DNA of 64,000 nt from Rotaria macrura (Eukaryota > Rotifera > Eurotatoria > Philodinida > Philodinidae), in NCBI GenBank assembly GCA_900239685.1, contig OENT01000073.1:178672-242671 (forward strand), given 5' to 3'. Shown in pieces: positions 38,991 through 51,959 of the stretch. Numbering within the stretch: the stretch's first letter is position 1; each line of letters opens with the position of its first letter. The translations under genes were made by a program, and so were the position numbers. Below the pieces are notes generated by a model that saw only the letters and a list, made by a program, of their open reading frames with translations, did no database searches and was not told where the DNA came from.

Positions 38991-39700
38991 TATAATTGAT
39001 TTACATAAATCTTATTACTAACACGAAAAAACTTCGAATGAATTCGATACATTGAAACGTTTGTTTTTGACTATTTTTGGGTTTTTTTTTTGTTGATAGG
39101 CGCATTTATCTTCTGAAAACTATCTGATAAGTAACTAGGACTATGTATAAACTATGTATGTGCTTATATTTTTAATTTTTTTTATCTATCAAAAATCTTA
39201 GTCATCAAAATATAACCACAACTTAATACACATACTGCTCGTGATACGTTTGTGTCCTACAACATGTACATTTTTTTCTTATCCCTATCGTATGTGTTTA
39301 ACGAATCACAAGAAAACACATTTTAAGGTTTACTTCATAATTAGTTACCTCTCTTTTGACGATGGATTTTACACTATTCAAAGTAAGTTATGATTACAAT
39401 CGCGACAGCAGACGAAGAGATATTGACAAATGATTGACTATTTTTTTTCTCTGCGTAGAGACCATAGTGATGGGTATGCGAATGAATGATAAATGGGACA
39501 AGCGAAAAATACGATTGCCTGAGAGTTGTCATGAAAATATCTTCAAATACGAGGAATGATGATCGTAAAAGAAAAAAGCCCTTGTATCATTAATGGTTTG
39601 CTTCATTGATTTCAATCATGGTATTTAAGACGAATGACAAACAAGTTTTGTGCACACGTATTTTATTGCATATTGTCCTTAGTGGTACATTCGCATTACT
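38991..39700. other. Divergent intergenic region between 14-3-3 and EF-hand genes
   Basis: 710 bp separating two start codons that face away from each other; it should contain both promoters. No specific element assigned. Confidence 0.6.
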
Positions 39701-41532
39701 ATGGCAGTTGATGACTTGTTTAACCAAGCTGGTATTCATTTTTTGAATTTCTTTTTTTCTTCTCTCCTAATATATATGTTTTGTTGTTTTCTATTTATAA
39801 GATACTAATAAAGATCAGCGACTTGACTTAAATGAATTTCGTAGTCTTTTAGCACGAAATCTAGGATCTGGTGCTGCTGGTGGTGATTATTCATCGAGTT
39901 CGTATGAATCTTCGTCATCGGGTACGTTCGGTGATGTAAGTGGTGGTGCTCAGTTTGCTGGTGCAGGTTTTGCCGGTGGTGAATCAAGCTATAATGGCTC
40001 ATTTGGGCAATCCTCATTTGGTTCTGGTGCTGAGGCCGGTGGTTTCAATGCAAACGCTTTAGGTGGTGCTGCTAGCTATGGATATGGTGCCGGTGCTGGT
40101 GCTGGTGCTGGTGCTGGTGCATCCTTTGATGGTTTCTCAGCATCAAGTGAAAGTGCTGGATTTGCTGGATCGTCATCATTTGAAGCAAATTCTTCCCAAC
40201 AACAACTTCAATCAGCTGGTAGTCAAAATCTCTTTCATGATCCAAATCCACAAATTGTACGTCGTCCAGCACCAGGCGGTAATGTTACTTACACACAGAA
40301 CATTCGAGTTCGATTCCTTCAACCACCACCTGTCCCACCACCAGGCGTAAGTTGTCTCATTCGTTCAATATCTCGTAATAGTAAATCTATTATAGCCACT
40401 TATCATCAAAGAAGTACGACCACCTCAACCACCACTACCACCACCACTTCGTGTTCGCCAACAAGCTCCACCACTTCCTCAACCACCTCCACTTGTTTTA
40501 CGTGAACGACCACCTGTTGCACCAACTCCCATCGCTTCACAAACAGGTAAACAACAAGAAAAAAAATTCTACTTTCGAGTTTCTCGTATATATATATATA
40601 TACATGCATCTATTTATCTCTTTAGTTATCCGAAAATTAGCTGCTATTCCTGTTCCACCTCGATCAGTAATCATCGAACGTTTACCTGCCCTTCCAGCTA
40701 AGCCTCGTATGTATTATGCTCATTTGTTTTGGTTGTTTTTCTGTAATCTATCTCTATGTAGGTGATATTGTTATTGAACGATGGGTTCCATATGGACCAG
40801 CAGCTAAACGAAAAACCATTGTTCAACGAGCTGCAGCTGCTAAAGAATATCCAAAACCACGCAACATTATTATTCAATATGAACCTGTTCAAGTTCGTGT
40901 CGTTCGACAATTCCAACGTCTTGGTGTTGTTCAAGAAAATCCTCAAGCTTATGTTCAACGTTATGGAGTAGCACTCTTAGACGCTCAATCATTACTACAA
41001 CAAGCACGTACTGCTGGTGTCATTGAGGATATTGTAAGATGATCAAATCATTTGATGTAGATGTTTTCTTCATTCATTGTTTAATAATGTTTAGTCTCCA
41101 CCAAGAAATACTTCAACTACTGAAGCAAGTTCTGCATCATTCAGTGCAGGATTTGGTAGTGCAAATTCTGGATTTGACGTAGTCGGTGGTGGAAACTTTG
41201 CTGCTGGTAGTGAATTCGGAGCTTCGGGATCATCTTTTGAATCATCTAGTTATGCTGGTGGTGTACAAGAAGGTGCTAGTGCTTCAGGTTTTGAATCAAG
41301 TCAAGGCCTTGGTGGTGCTCAAGAATATTCATCAGCCTTTCAAAGTGGTAGTGCAGCTTTCGGTGATGCTGGTGCATCTGGATACGAAAGTTATGCTGCT
41401 TCATCTGGTGGATTTCAAAGTGGTGGTGCGCAAACTGTAAATGCTGCATTTCAACAAGCAGACATCAATAAAGACGGATCAATTGATGTCAATGAATTTC
41501 GGCAATTTCTCAGTTCAAACCTTAAATACTAG
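39701..41532 (+). CDS. Gly/Ala/Ser-rich protein with terminal EF-hands and conserved WxPYG/IIQYE core
   Basis: Six exons (39701-39731, 39802-40346, 40396-40546, 40626-40706, 40762-41033, 41095-41532) give 505 residues. EF-hand loops lie at both ends: residues 11-22 (DTNKDQRLDLNE) and 483-494 (DINKDGSIDVNE), both with canonical calcium ligands. Between them: a Gly/Ala/Ser-rich segment, a Pro-rich segment (exon 3), a conserved core with VIIERLPALP, ERWVPYGP, RKTIVQRA, YPKPRNIIIQYEP and VRVVRQFQRLGV, then LLDAQSLLQQAR, then another Gly/Ser/Ala-rich stretch. The core's VIIE/VP pattern recalls alveolin- or articulin-type cytoskeletal repeats, but that is only a resemblance. Probably structural and calcium-responsive; real function unknown. 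Polyadenylation signal AATAAA at 41929-41934. Homologous to the convergent gene at 42304-43888. Confidence 0.85.
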
Positions 41533-42303
41533 TAAACAAAACAATAGAAAAGTTTATTTTTAATATAAAAATTCGATTGTTTTTTATATAATATTTTTTC
41601 CGTTTAGATAATAATGCGAGTGATTCATTAAGATATGCTTCCATAAAGAAGAACATTTGACTTTGGATGAATTCATATGGAAAGGACAAGAACTCTGCTT
41701 CTTTTCCTCTCTTAAATTTTCCCTTTGCATTTATATAATTTTCTTTATACCATACACATTCGTTCTGCGTCATTAATTCATTTCGTTTGATTATAGATTT
41801 TTTGCTTTAATCATTTATTCATTTGCTGCATTCTTTTCTTTTTTATTTCTTTTTTATACGTCTGGATAAGAAAATATTATACTAGTTGTTATCATCAAGT
41901 TCTTGTTTTGCTCTTTTATCCTTGCTTCAATAAATAATTAAGAGGAAAACATAAACTAATTAGTGATATAATTATCATGGTCATGATTTATTTTGTAAAT
42001 TTTTATATAGAGTGATTTACGTTTTATTTAATTTCTACTTTCTTTCTCAATAAAAAAATAAACATACAAGAAATAATTAATATTAATACGATAAAAGATT
42101 CTATAATTAGATGAATAATATTCGTGTAAATCGATAGAAAATATCTATCTATTGGATATCAATACGTGATAGATTGTTTGTTTTAATTTTGTTCTTCAAA
42201 AGATGTATGTTTTGCGCTACGGCTCATTTGATTGATCTTGATTGTGACTTTCTAAATAAAGTATATCACGTAAATAGAAAACAAACAAATTAATTATTTT
42301 ACT
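41533..42303. other. 3' intergenic region between convergent homologues
   Basis: 770 bp, very AT-rich, shared by the 3' ends of two convergent genes. AATAAA signals occur on the plus strand (41929-41934) and the minus strand (TTTATT at 42023-42028). Confidence 0.6.
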
Positions 42304-43888
42304 TTAAAACATTGAAGCTGAATAATCACCTTGAGTTAAAATATTATCATAGTTACTATTATATGTAACATGTGGAGTATCTTCATTGTAGGACGGCGTA
42401 TATGATGATGATTGATACTCATTAGTGCCACTGAAATCGGTTGCAGCAAAGTTATTGGTGCTATAGTCAGTATCTAATAATGAAAAAGTACTATGAATTG
42501 AATAGGATAACAATGGGTGTTGTAAATAATTACTGTAATCAGTTTTTTCTAAAGAATCAATCGATGAATTAAAATCCGACGTCTGTCGAGGGAACGGAGG
42601 TGGTGCCTAGAGAGACATGAGAAATTCTATTTGTGTACAAAAATCCCATTATTGAACAACGAACAATTTTTTCCATAACACCAGCAGCACGTGCTTGTTG
42701 TAATAATTCATTAGAATCTAACAGTGATGCTCCATACTCTTGTAAATATGCTTGTGGATCTGCATGAATAATACCGAGAATTTGAAAGTTTCGTAGAACA
42801 CGTACTTGAGGATGTTCATATTGAATGATAATATTGCTTGGCTTTGGATATTGTGGAACGGATGGTGCACGTTGAATGATTATTTTCCGTTCAGCTTGTT
42901 TTCCATAAGGTAGCCATCGTTCATGAATAATTTCACCTGATCGGAATCAATTGATGTTAACATCAACATCATAATAAAAAAAGAAAATATTAGAAACATA
43001 CGAGGTACAGGTGCAAGTGGTGGTAAATGATCGATGATGACTGGTCGAGGTGGCATAGGGAGAGGACTTGTTCGTTGGATAGCTTCAGAGAAAAATCAAT
43101 TGCAAATATCACAGAGAAATGATTTTTTTAAATTGTCGTTCTATACCTGTTTTAGAAGTGATGTTCGATGGAGATGCTGATGGTTGTTCATCTGAAATAA
43201 GTGGAGGTGACAAAGGATGAGATGGAGATTTTTGATGATTACGAAGTGGAATGGGTGGTGGTAGTTCAGGTGATCGTATTTCTCTTTTCATAAGTGACTA
43301 TAATTGAAATCATATTTTTAAATTACTAGACAAAACACTATGGCTTACGTCTTGTGATTGAACAGGTGACGGTTGACCAAATCGAACTTGACCGTTTTGC
43401 TGTTGACTTCGACCATCACTTGCTGTTGATCGTTTTTCTATTTGTGAATGCTCAGCACCGGTTTCATACTTTTGATGAACGTTTATGGGTGATTTAGATG
43501 AATAGTTGTTGGGTGTAACTGAATCAATAATTGCTTGTTCCGATATATCACTAACAATTTCGAATTCACCAGCACGATTACTAGCTAATGAATTCTTCGA
43601 TTTTGTTACGTTATAACTAGCATCACGATCTTTGACTGTAGTATCTCCTAATAATGATGAATCATAACTATTAGTAAGATTATAGAGCGACCAATCATGC
43701 GATGACTGATTAGAAGGGTCTACTAAATTGTTAAATTTGTTCATATCATATCCATGATTATTCTTTAGATACGTTTGATTGAATAATATTTCAGTGCTAC
43801 CCATGTTTCTCTTGTTCTTCCTAGTCAGTGTTGTGACGGGTTGTGTATTGATATCCAACAGATTAGTTAAACGCGACCAAAAAACCAC
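42304..43888 (-). CDS. Homologue of the WxPYG/IIQYE-core protein, without EF-hands
   Basis: Five exons (43349-43888, 43147-43297, 43002-43082, 42665-42936, 42304-42606) give 448 residues from the first ATG; a second ATG at 43804 would give a shorter form. The middle exons of 151, 81 and 272 nt have exactly the lengths and phases of the matching exons in the plus-strand gene. The core is conserved: VIIDHLPPLAP, HERWLPYG, ERKIIIQRAP, YPKPSNIIIQYEHPQVRVLRNF, DPQAYLQEYGASLLD, LLQQARAAGV. The flanks differ completely: the N-terminal exon is Ser/Asn/Asp-rich and the C-terminal exon Ser/Tyr/Asn/Thr-rich, and no EF-hand loop is visible at either end. An extra 5' exon coding an EF-hand cannot be excluded, but none was found. 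Confidence 0.82.
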
Positions 43889-46504
43889 AGTCGCTTATAT
43901 ACTTCTCAATCTGGTTAGAAGCAATCAAGCAAGTCAAACCCACATATATTCTCTTCTATTTTTTATTATTATTATTATCTTTCACTGATTTTATCTGTTA
44001 GTGTAGAGAAAATAAAGTTGGACCTTGCTCCTTCTTCTTTCAATCACTTCGATCTAGTATTGTTCTTTAAGCTTCTTTGATGCTTAATATTTTTGCTTGT
44101 ACATTTTCGCACCTTTTATCTCTCGCTTTTCGGTCGATTACGATCATTTATTGTCAATAAACAACGCTTAGTGAAGCTTCACATTTAAGACAGAAAAATA
44201 CAAAATACGAGTAAAAATCTCGAAAAACGATCGCCCATCACTAAACAGTGACTTTGTGTTTTCTTTTTGACAGGTTGTTTATTTAGATTGGGATATTCGA
44301 TAAGCAGCAACTATCATACTACGACGTTTTCTCTATGGTGTCATTTTTTTTCTTTTTAAGAATATTCTCTCACACATCGTTGTTCATAAGTAATAATACG
44401 CCCATCTACAAAAACATAAATCAACATCTTTTTCTCGGATGCATCCATAGACAAGACTATTACTTGTTGAGTATGACGCAAAAAAAACTAAGACTGAAAT
44501 TTCAAATATCGCAATTCTTAATTGAACCCTATGTTTACTGTAAATTATAATCATTACACATGATTTATCTACCATCAAATGGTAGGATTTTCTGGTTCAT
44601 GGAACGGACCGCTAATAAATATTTCGAAAGAAACTATTGTTTCATTGATAAGAAAAAAAATAAAACGATGCAGTTCCTTCGAATCATCTAACAAGTTCTC
44701 CTATATTTTTATTTGCTAATAATACATATTGACAATCGAAGTATAAATACGGAAGGAGCATCGTGTTCATTCATTCAATCATCAAAAATTATCTGTTACC
44801 ATAGCATTCATAAAGCTAAGCAGATTCTCTTTCAAATATTTTTATCTATCGTGTAATACATTTTCGTCATTTATCCTTATGACACGTACCTCTCTGTCTC
44901 TCTCTCTCCTTAGCCCGACACCGTAGTGCGCTTTTTGTATGAGCTGTAAATAAACGGATAAGTAAAACGCATAGTTTCGTTTCGTTTTGTTTTTTTCTCG
45001 ATTGATACAATCTAAGGGAGATTAGAGGGTAGAATAAAAACAAACCAAAATATTGCACAATAGAAGAATGAATCATGTTTCGACACTGGCAGTGCAAAGA
45101 AGTGCACAAGTAGCATTCAGTTATGTTTATTTTGTTTTCTACTATTTTAAAATAATGTAAAAATCGGAAATTTCAACAATTTTTATTTCATGAAATTGAG
45201 AAAATTGCTTAGTTCTATATGTACCGTGTTTTTATTGTGAATGTTGAATACAAAAATTTCCTTTCAATTTCTAGTTCGTCTCTGAGAATGACGGCTGTTC
45301 AAATAAAAGAAACACTCTTATTTTATCCTATATCGAAAGATAGACAAAGCTATATTTTGGATAATCAACGAAGATTTGTTAAAACAATAGACCATGAAGT
45401 GCTTGTCATCAGAAGATATAGTGTGCATTACTGTTTTTCTAATTTTTTTTCACGAAATGATAACATTGGCTTTGCTATCAATTCCATAATCTTGGTCAGA
45501 AGAAACCTTGTTATTACTTATTGAGAAATCAGAAGTCTACAAACACAAAAATGAATGATAAATAAATGATTTCGATTGATTTCTTGATCCAACATATGTA
45601 TTCACACGGGTAGCTATCTTTTTTAATATGGAAGATTTACAAAAACAAGTATATTAGTGCGAGGAAACGATTCATGAAAAATTAAATGAACTAGACGAGT
45701 TGATTTGTTTCTAATGATTATTTATTTCTAATTATTTTTAAGATCTTAATCATCGCTTTATTCTTGGACGAATATTTTTGCTTCAATATTTGCTAGGACT
45801 GATGGATCAAGTTTTATTTATGTTAACTAGTCCGTCAAGTATGTACTAATATCGATCTAGTTATTAATATTCACGTGACATTGAAAAAAATAAATGTTCT
45901 AGTATCGGTAATTATACATATTGAAAGATGACTATTGAACAATTTGAATGAATGTGATTCAACAATCAGTTAGTTCAAAATAAGATGAATTTCATAAAAG
46001 ATTTATTATTAGTTATTTCGATGTTTATTGAATAGAACAGCAATGACATACTGTATTCACGGAAGCTATTGATGAACCTTATGAGTATTACGTTAAATCA
46101 AGAAGTTTTTTCACTGAGACTACTTATTACAAATATAGATCCACGTTTGTTTGCGAAATTTAATAAAAATCATAGACGTACAACAATAAAAACAACAGTT
46201 CATTGCATAGAAACAGTTTATGCTATCATTTTAACTAACTGTTTATCTAGTTCTCTATTCGAAAAACTCTCTCGATTACTGTAAGCCGAATAGGGTATAT
46301 GTTCTGCTATATGTAAAGTGCTTATAGTCCAAGCGGAGATGTATATAATAATCAAACGAATTTTGAGCGCTCGTTAGCCAGCGACATCTATTTCACATCT
46401 GCACACACAATTGGGTCTAATTGATTACTAATCAGCGATACACTCATATGCAGCGCACTTATTTCCTGTTATGTTAGTTAGTTGATTTCATATTTTAAAA
46501 ACAA
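43889..46504. other. 2.6-kb AT-rich intergenic region
   Basis: No gene recognised. Open frames at 45219-45524 and 46069-46284 have no domain. It should contain promoters for the genes diverging at its two ends. Confidence 0.5.
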
Positions 46505-46962
46505 ATGGCTTCTCGCGCATCGACTCTACCTGTGAACGACGAGGTTGACCTAGTTACTGTTGAAGATGTTGAACAATTGTGTAATCGAATGTCTAAATAT
46601 GAACCATGCTTCCGTATTTCTCTTATTCAGTATCATCTAAAAAGATTAGGTATTTCATGTAATGATCAACGCCTTGTAAAACTACTGACGCTATCGTTTG
46701 AAACAATGGTAAATAAAATCGTAATTTATAAAAACAAGCAAACAAACATTAAGCTTCCATCATGTTCTTTATATTTCAGATTCGTTCAATAATTGCTGAT
46801 TGTGCTCATGTAAATAAAGATAGTAGTACATCATCAAAAACTCTCACAAGTGAATTACTCAGTCAAACATTACTTAATACAACAAATGAAAATCATAATG
46901 CAACACAAAGCAGTTCACAACAGAGTACAGCTAGTACATTAGATTTAAATGATCTTTTTTGA
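46505..46962 (+). CDS. taf10: TAF10, TFIID/SAGA histone-fold subunit
   Basis: Subunit of the general transcription factor TFIID and of SAGA. Two exons, 46505-46708 and 46780-46962, give 128 residues. A TAF10-type histone fold spans about residues 20-85: DVEQLCNRMSKYEP, ISLIQYHLKRLG, then NDQRLVKLLTLSFETM and, across the intron, IRSIIADCAHV. This matches the family pattern Y.P..P...Y.L.R.G....D.R...L..L....I..I..DA. The C-terminal tail is Ser/Thr/Asn/Gln-rich and ends DLNDLF. Sequence is divergent and the protein short; the order and spacing of the fold make the assignment good but not certain. Confidence 0.8.
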
Positions 46963-48373
46963 TTCGTATCTAAAAACTTGATTTGAACCAATAGACGAGA
47001 ACTGTTTCTTTTTTTTTTCTAATAAATATTGAATCAAAAATATCTGTATATCATAGTCGGAGAGACTTGAAAATACAAAACCTTTGCGAAGTACGATCTA
47101 AGACTTTTTCAAATGCAACAAGTGAAAAAACAAAAATTATTCTCTTAAATAGATACTTATTAACTAATGAGTCTGCACAATTCTTTTATCATGAGCAAGT
47201 ATCTAGGATAGATTCTTCTTTATATTTTATTTTTCAATTTTTACGGTAAGAATGAATGGCACACATTTGAATCTATCTACAACGATTTTAGTGAATATGT
47301 GGTTTTTGGTGTTCGATGAATGAGATTCGTGTTCGTTAAATTAATTTACTGAAATTCATGAATTTTTTGTCTAGTAACATGCTAAAATATTTCTTATGTG
47401 AATATTTTAAATGCGGACTTCTCAATTTTGAATTTAACGCTTTTTATGTCATTTGATTTACTCTTTCCTTAAAACTTAATCTATACATTTGAAATAAACA
47501 TTTCATAACTGACCTTTGAGATAGATAGACTTGGCATTCAACTTAAGAGAATGTAAGTCTGTCAATTAACAACAAACACTACATTCGTACCGATCGCAAG
47601 AAGATGTCATTGTTCACTGAAAGAATGACGAGAAGTTTTTCAAGCAAACTTTTGATTGGCACAATTCAGTTCGAAGAAACCTTAACATGATGATCTTGAA
47701 TATTTTTACTATAAGTATAAATATAAACCAATAAGTAATCAGAATAGATTTGAATTTGAACAAAATTATCGATATCATCAAAAAGAATAACATGTTCTCT
47801 TCGATTTGGATTGCATGAAAATACTTCCAGTACTTCTATGATTCATTTAGTGGTTTATTTTTCTATTCAAGATTACTTCTGAATGTATTCGTGATGAGTC
47901 AATTGTATTCATGAATACGATTCGACATTGTTAAGAATCATATCAACACTACATACGTGAAATTCAATTCCATCGATTTCGATAAACAATATTTAAAATG
48001 CATAACAGATGATTCCGAGAGAACTACGACTATTTTTAAAAAACACTTGTTTTTTTGTTTTTGTTCCTCTTTCATTGTTTCTTAATGATTCGTTTCCTCA
48101 TTACCTTGAATCTGAGAACAAGACAGAACTCGAGCCTGTACAAATTCAAAGCAATAATTTGATTTTATGGATAGAAAAAAAAATACACATATATATATAT
48201 ATATGCATGAAAAGGAAGAGGAGAGCACCATGTAATGTCGACATTATACATATCTACACGTATTTATTTTCCTTGATTTTATTTTTTCTTTCTTCGTTCT
48301 TCATTTTTTTTTACTTGGACTTTACTGGCATTGTTCTATACTCGAAGGAAAGGAAGACAAATTCAAAGCCAAA
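46963..48373. other. AT-rich spacer between TAF10 and syntaxin genes
   Basis: 1.4 kb, no gene recognised. An open frame at 48009-48377 runs into the syntaxin start in another frame and is low-complexity; not called. TA microsatellite at 48188-48204. Confidence 0.5.
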
Positions 48374-49120
48374 ATGACTCTGGATGTGATTGGTAACGAA
48401 GCTGATTTTCAACGTCATTTGAATGGTTGTGAACGAACTTTAAATGAATTAACTAAATCTCTTAAAAAAATAGAAAAATCGTCTCAAAATTTATCATTAA
48501 ATAGTACTCAACAGGAACAAGAATTATATTTCAATCAATTGAATGATATTCAATCACAAATAAAATTACTAGATTCATTTCTTGTTAAATTAGATCAATG
48601 TTCATATTCATTAAAAGGAAAAAAACGTTTAAAGTCTTTAAAAACAAACTTTGACAAAAACCACATGCTATTCAAAGAAATGCAGCAATATGCTAAAAAT
48701 ATATTTAGCTCCGAATATACGACCGATCACAATGAAGAAATACATGATGAACAACAAGAACATGCAATAGAATTACTCAATAAAAATGCAGCTGATAAAA
48801 AACTTGAATTAGATCTTTTTAATCAACATAGTACTTTAGTTTCTCATCTTAACAAAAAGTGTACTGATATCAATCAAACATTTATTGAATTACATAGTCT
48901 TGTAAATGAACAAGGTGCGATGCTTAATAATATCGAAGCAGCATTGACGAGTACCGATCAGACCGTCCATGAAGCAACAAAAAATCTAAAATCAACTGTA
49001 CAAATAAAAAAACGTACAAAACGTACAAAATGGATTTTGATTGCTATTTTGATTTGTACTTTTCTTCTTCTTGCAGTTATTATTTATGTTTCACTTAAAT
49101 TATCCTTTTCTTTTCGTTAG
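48374..49120 (+). CDS. Syntaxin-type Qa-SNARE (syntaxin 7/12-like)
   Basis: Membrane-anchored SNARE for vesicle fusion, probably endosomal. One intronless exon of 248 residues. Seen: N-terminal helical Habc-like region (about 1-110) with coiled-coil character; a SNARE motif at about 155-210 with LHSLVNEQGAMLNNIE, in which Gln180 is the zero-layer glutamine; a basic KKRTKRTK juncture; and a C-terminal membrane anchor at about 220-244 (WILIAILICTFLLLAVIIY). The EQG spacing fits syntaxin 7/12/Pep12 better than plasma-membrane syntaxin 1. ATG 48374 sits in caaaATG and starts the only frame. The N-terminal half is divergent, so the subfamily is less sure than the family. Confidence 0.87.
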   Translation: MTLDVIGNEADFQRHLNGCERTLNELTKSLKKIEKSSQNLSLNSTQQEQELYFNQLNDIQSQIKLLDSFLVKLDQCSYSLKGKKRLKSLKTNFDKNHMLFKEMQQYAKNIFSSEYTTDHNEEIHDEQQEHAIELLNKNAADKKLELDLFNQHSTLVSHLNKKCTDINQTFIELHSLVNEQGAMLNNIEAALTSTDQTVHEATKNLKSTVQIKKRTKRTKWILIAILICTFLLLAVIIYVSLKLSFSFR

Positions 49121-51959
49121 ATAGAAAGAATATTATGAAAATCAAAGGAATTGATCATTTTAGATTTTGTAAAAAAAAAGAACAATGATTTCCGACGTAC
49201 AGTTAACTTTAATAGTTAATATACTTAATATTTCTGTATTTATACTTATCATTATTTATCATTTTGTCCATGCATCAAGCACTAAAAAAAAGTTAAATTG
49301 TAAGATACTTTATTTAACATGACAAGAAAAAAGAGATTTTTATTCATTTCACTATATTGTAGAATATCAACAACGGCCTCGCTATGAACAGAATAATCAG
49401 TCCTATTTTTTGTATGATCTTATTTTTATTTGTAAAAAGAAAAGAAATAATTCTTTGATAAACATGGAGTGCCTTGCTAATAGCGTTTAGAAGAAATTCT
49501 GCGATGAGTTATATTTAATTAATCGATCAATTTGAAAAATCTCAGACACAGAATGTACTTAACACACTTAAAAACGAAATTTTCCATTCTATGTAACGAA
49601 ATACTTGCCTAATAAGGCTAGATGTATTATGCCGGAGGAAACTAATTCTCAAATTCGAACAAGAAACACTTCATAGGCATAAAACCTGATGACAATAATT
49701 CATCTTTAAATGAAAAAAAAACAATTTCCGGCATCTTCAATTAAATTCAGAGATACGTAATATATAATCAGTTTTAATCTGTCATAGACTCTTACATCGT
49801 TCAAATCAAACACAACATAATTTAATATTGACAAGATTACATTGTTGATACACTTTAATTAATATGTAAATTAACGATGATCACACACATTAAACAATTG
49901 CTTACATTATTTATAATCAGAACAAAGAAGAAATTATTCATTTGACTTGAAAACTAATATGATGATATTTTGTTTCGATTTTCCTTACTTCAACTTGAGC
50001 TGTAAAACGATATGGTAGCTTTTACTTATCTGTTGTTTTTTATTATGTAATTCAAAATCAATAGTTACATTCAGATCGGTGTCATACCATTATTCGTTGA
50101 ACGACAGCATGAATTCGACCATGAAATTTTTAAAAACTATACTTTTCTCTAGCTTTCAATGGTCTATTTTATTTTTGACACTATGAACTAGTCTGAAACA
50201 AAAAACTTAATTACCCATATGAATATTCAATTTGAAATTCAGAACCGATAAGATTTAGATAACAGAGTAAAGAATTAATTTAAAAATAATTTGAGTAGAT
50301 TACGCATTTGTAAATTAATTATATGATACTACTGCGAATGAATTCTATCTCACGAATATTATTTAGTCATTATATTGGATATACATATTACAAAGGAGCA
50401 TGAGACGAGAGAACATTTTAACAAATGTAATAAATCATTAGATTTTACAGAATAAATATTTTTAATTAAAATGAATTAAACTTTTACTGAACATCTGTTT
50501 CCAGGATAAAATTTGATGTTTTCTTTTTAGTTTCATGTGAGTAGAAATAAACAACCTAGAAGGTTTCATCATATCAATTTATTAAATAAACTTCTCCTTT
50601 GACATTGGTTCAAAGCATTTGTATTTATCAACTTTTTCACTATACGCACGCACATGATCAATGTTTCATATTTTTAAATATCTAGTAATAATATTACAAC
50701 TATTGTGCTTAAGCATTTTTATTTAGAAGTAAAAACTGAAATATTCAATTCAACAATCATATTTTGATAATTAATTTTTATGTTTTACCACGTTATAATT
50801 TTAATATTTTTCAGACAGAAAATAAAACTATTTACAAGAACATTTGATAGAGTAGAATTTATTTTCGGTGTAAATTTTTTTTCTGTTCGACTTTACTTTG
50901 TGACTAATATACATGTTCACCTAATCTTCAAATTGTAATTAAAGAACTACTGTAGTATCATATAAACATGATACTCAGGTGATTCGTCATGTTTCAAACA
51001 ATGTTCGCTGAAAGATTATATCTATCTCAAAGATATACTCGACTTTCTCTATTTTATTATTATATATATATATATATATTTATAAGTGTTTCAATCTTTC
51101 AATATTATTCTACACAGTTAGTACATGTGATAGAAGTCATAAGTAAGTAATATGAATGATGGCAAATGGTTAAGAAATAAGATTTTCAATACGTACTACT
51201 TCGTAAGCTCAATAGAAAAACAACGAAAAGTGCGTCAGCCATACTTAAGATGGAAAACAAGAAACTTTTAATATGATTCTTATCTTTGAAATATAGATTC
51301 TTGAAATGAGTCGAGCTGTGGATCTCTGGAATTGAGAAGGAGTCATTCTATATAAACGTATGTATATGATATATCTTCTGATTATGAATTCCGAGCAATA
51401 GAAAGTCAACTGCATGATTACCGCCGAGCCTAATTGAATTTCGTGTCTGCTTTTGAAAAGCTGTGAATATATGCTATATAATGTGTTTTATGTTATACGA
51501 TTAACAGTGACAGCGCGGTACATAGAGAGAAACTGCTTTCTTCATAGTTTTACAAGAGTACATAAACGCTCAAAACATTTTTCATGTTCATCTCTATGAT
51601 TATGTAAAAGCTACTGTCAGTCAATCTACTGTTAAAAGAAAAAGAAACTATTTCGACTAATAATGGTAACTTGTAGATATTAAGTATTTGTACTGTCGAA
51701 TTATTTGTAGATAACTGTTTATATATTTCTATATCGAGACTACACCTGATCATAGATTGCTCCACTCATTTTTCACGAAAAGAGAGTATGACAATCATCC
51801 GTTTATTTGTTTCCAGCATTTCTCTTTCATATTCATCACTCATTTCTAGCAATACCTGTCTGTTGTTCATTCATTGTGTTTTTGTACGAATGTAGAGCTG
51901 ACTATCAACGATGTGTTCTATTAATTGACATTGCTAGTTTTTACATTTAATAGATCATC
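49121..51959. other. 2.8-kb AT-rich intergenic region
   Basis: No gene recognised. TA/ATT microsatellite at 51055-51081. Confidence 0.5.
51055..51081. repeat. TA microsatellite
   Basis: Uninterrupted TA run after ATT units. Confidence 0.85.

Noticed and set aside
40063-40609. Several overlapping frames on both strands rich in Val, His or Leu
   Set aside because: Frame-shifted shadows of the repetitive Gly/Ala and Pro coding exons of the EF-hand protein gene.
45219-45524. 101-codon plus-strand frame
   Set aside because: No domain, no intron or neighbour support, AT-rich composition.
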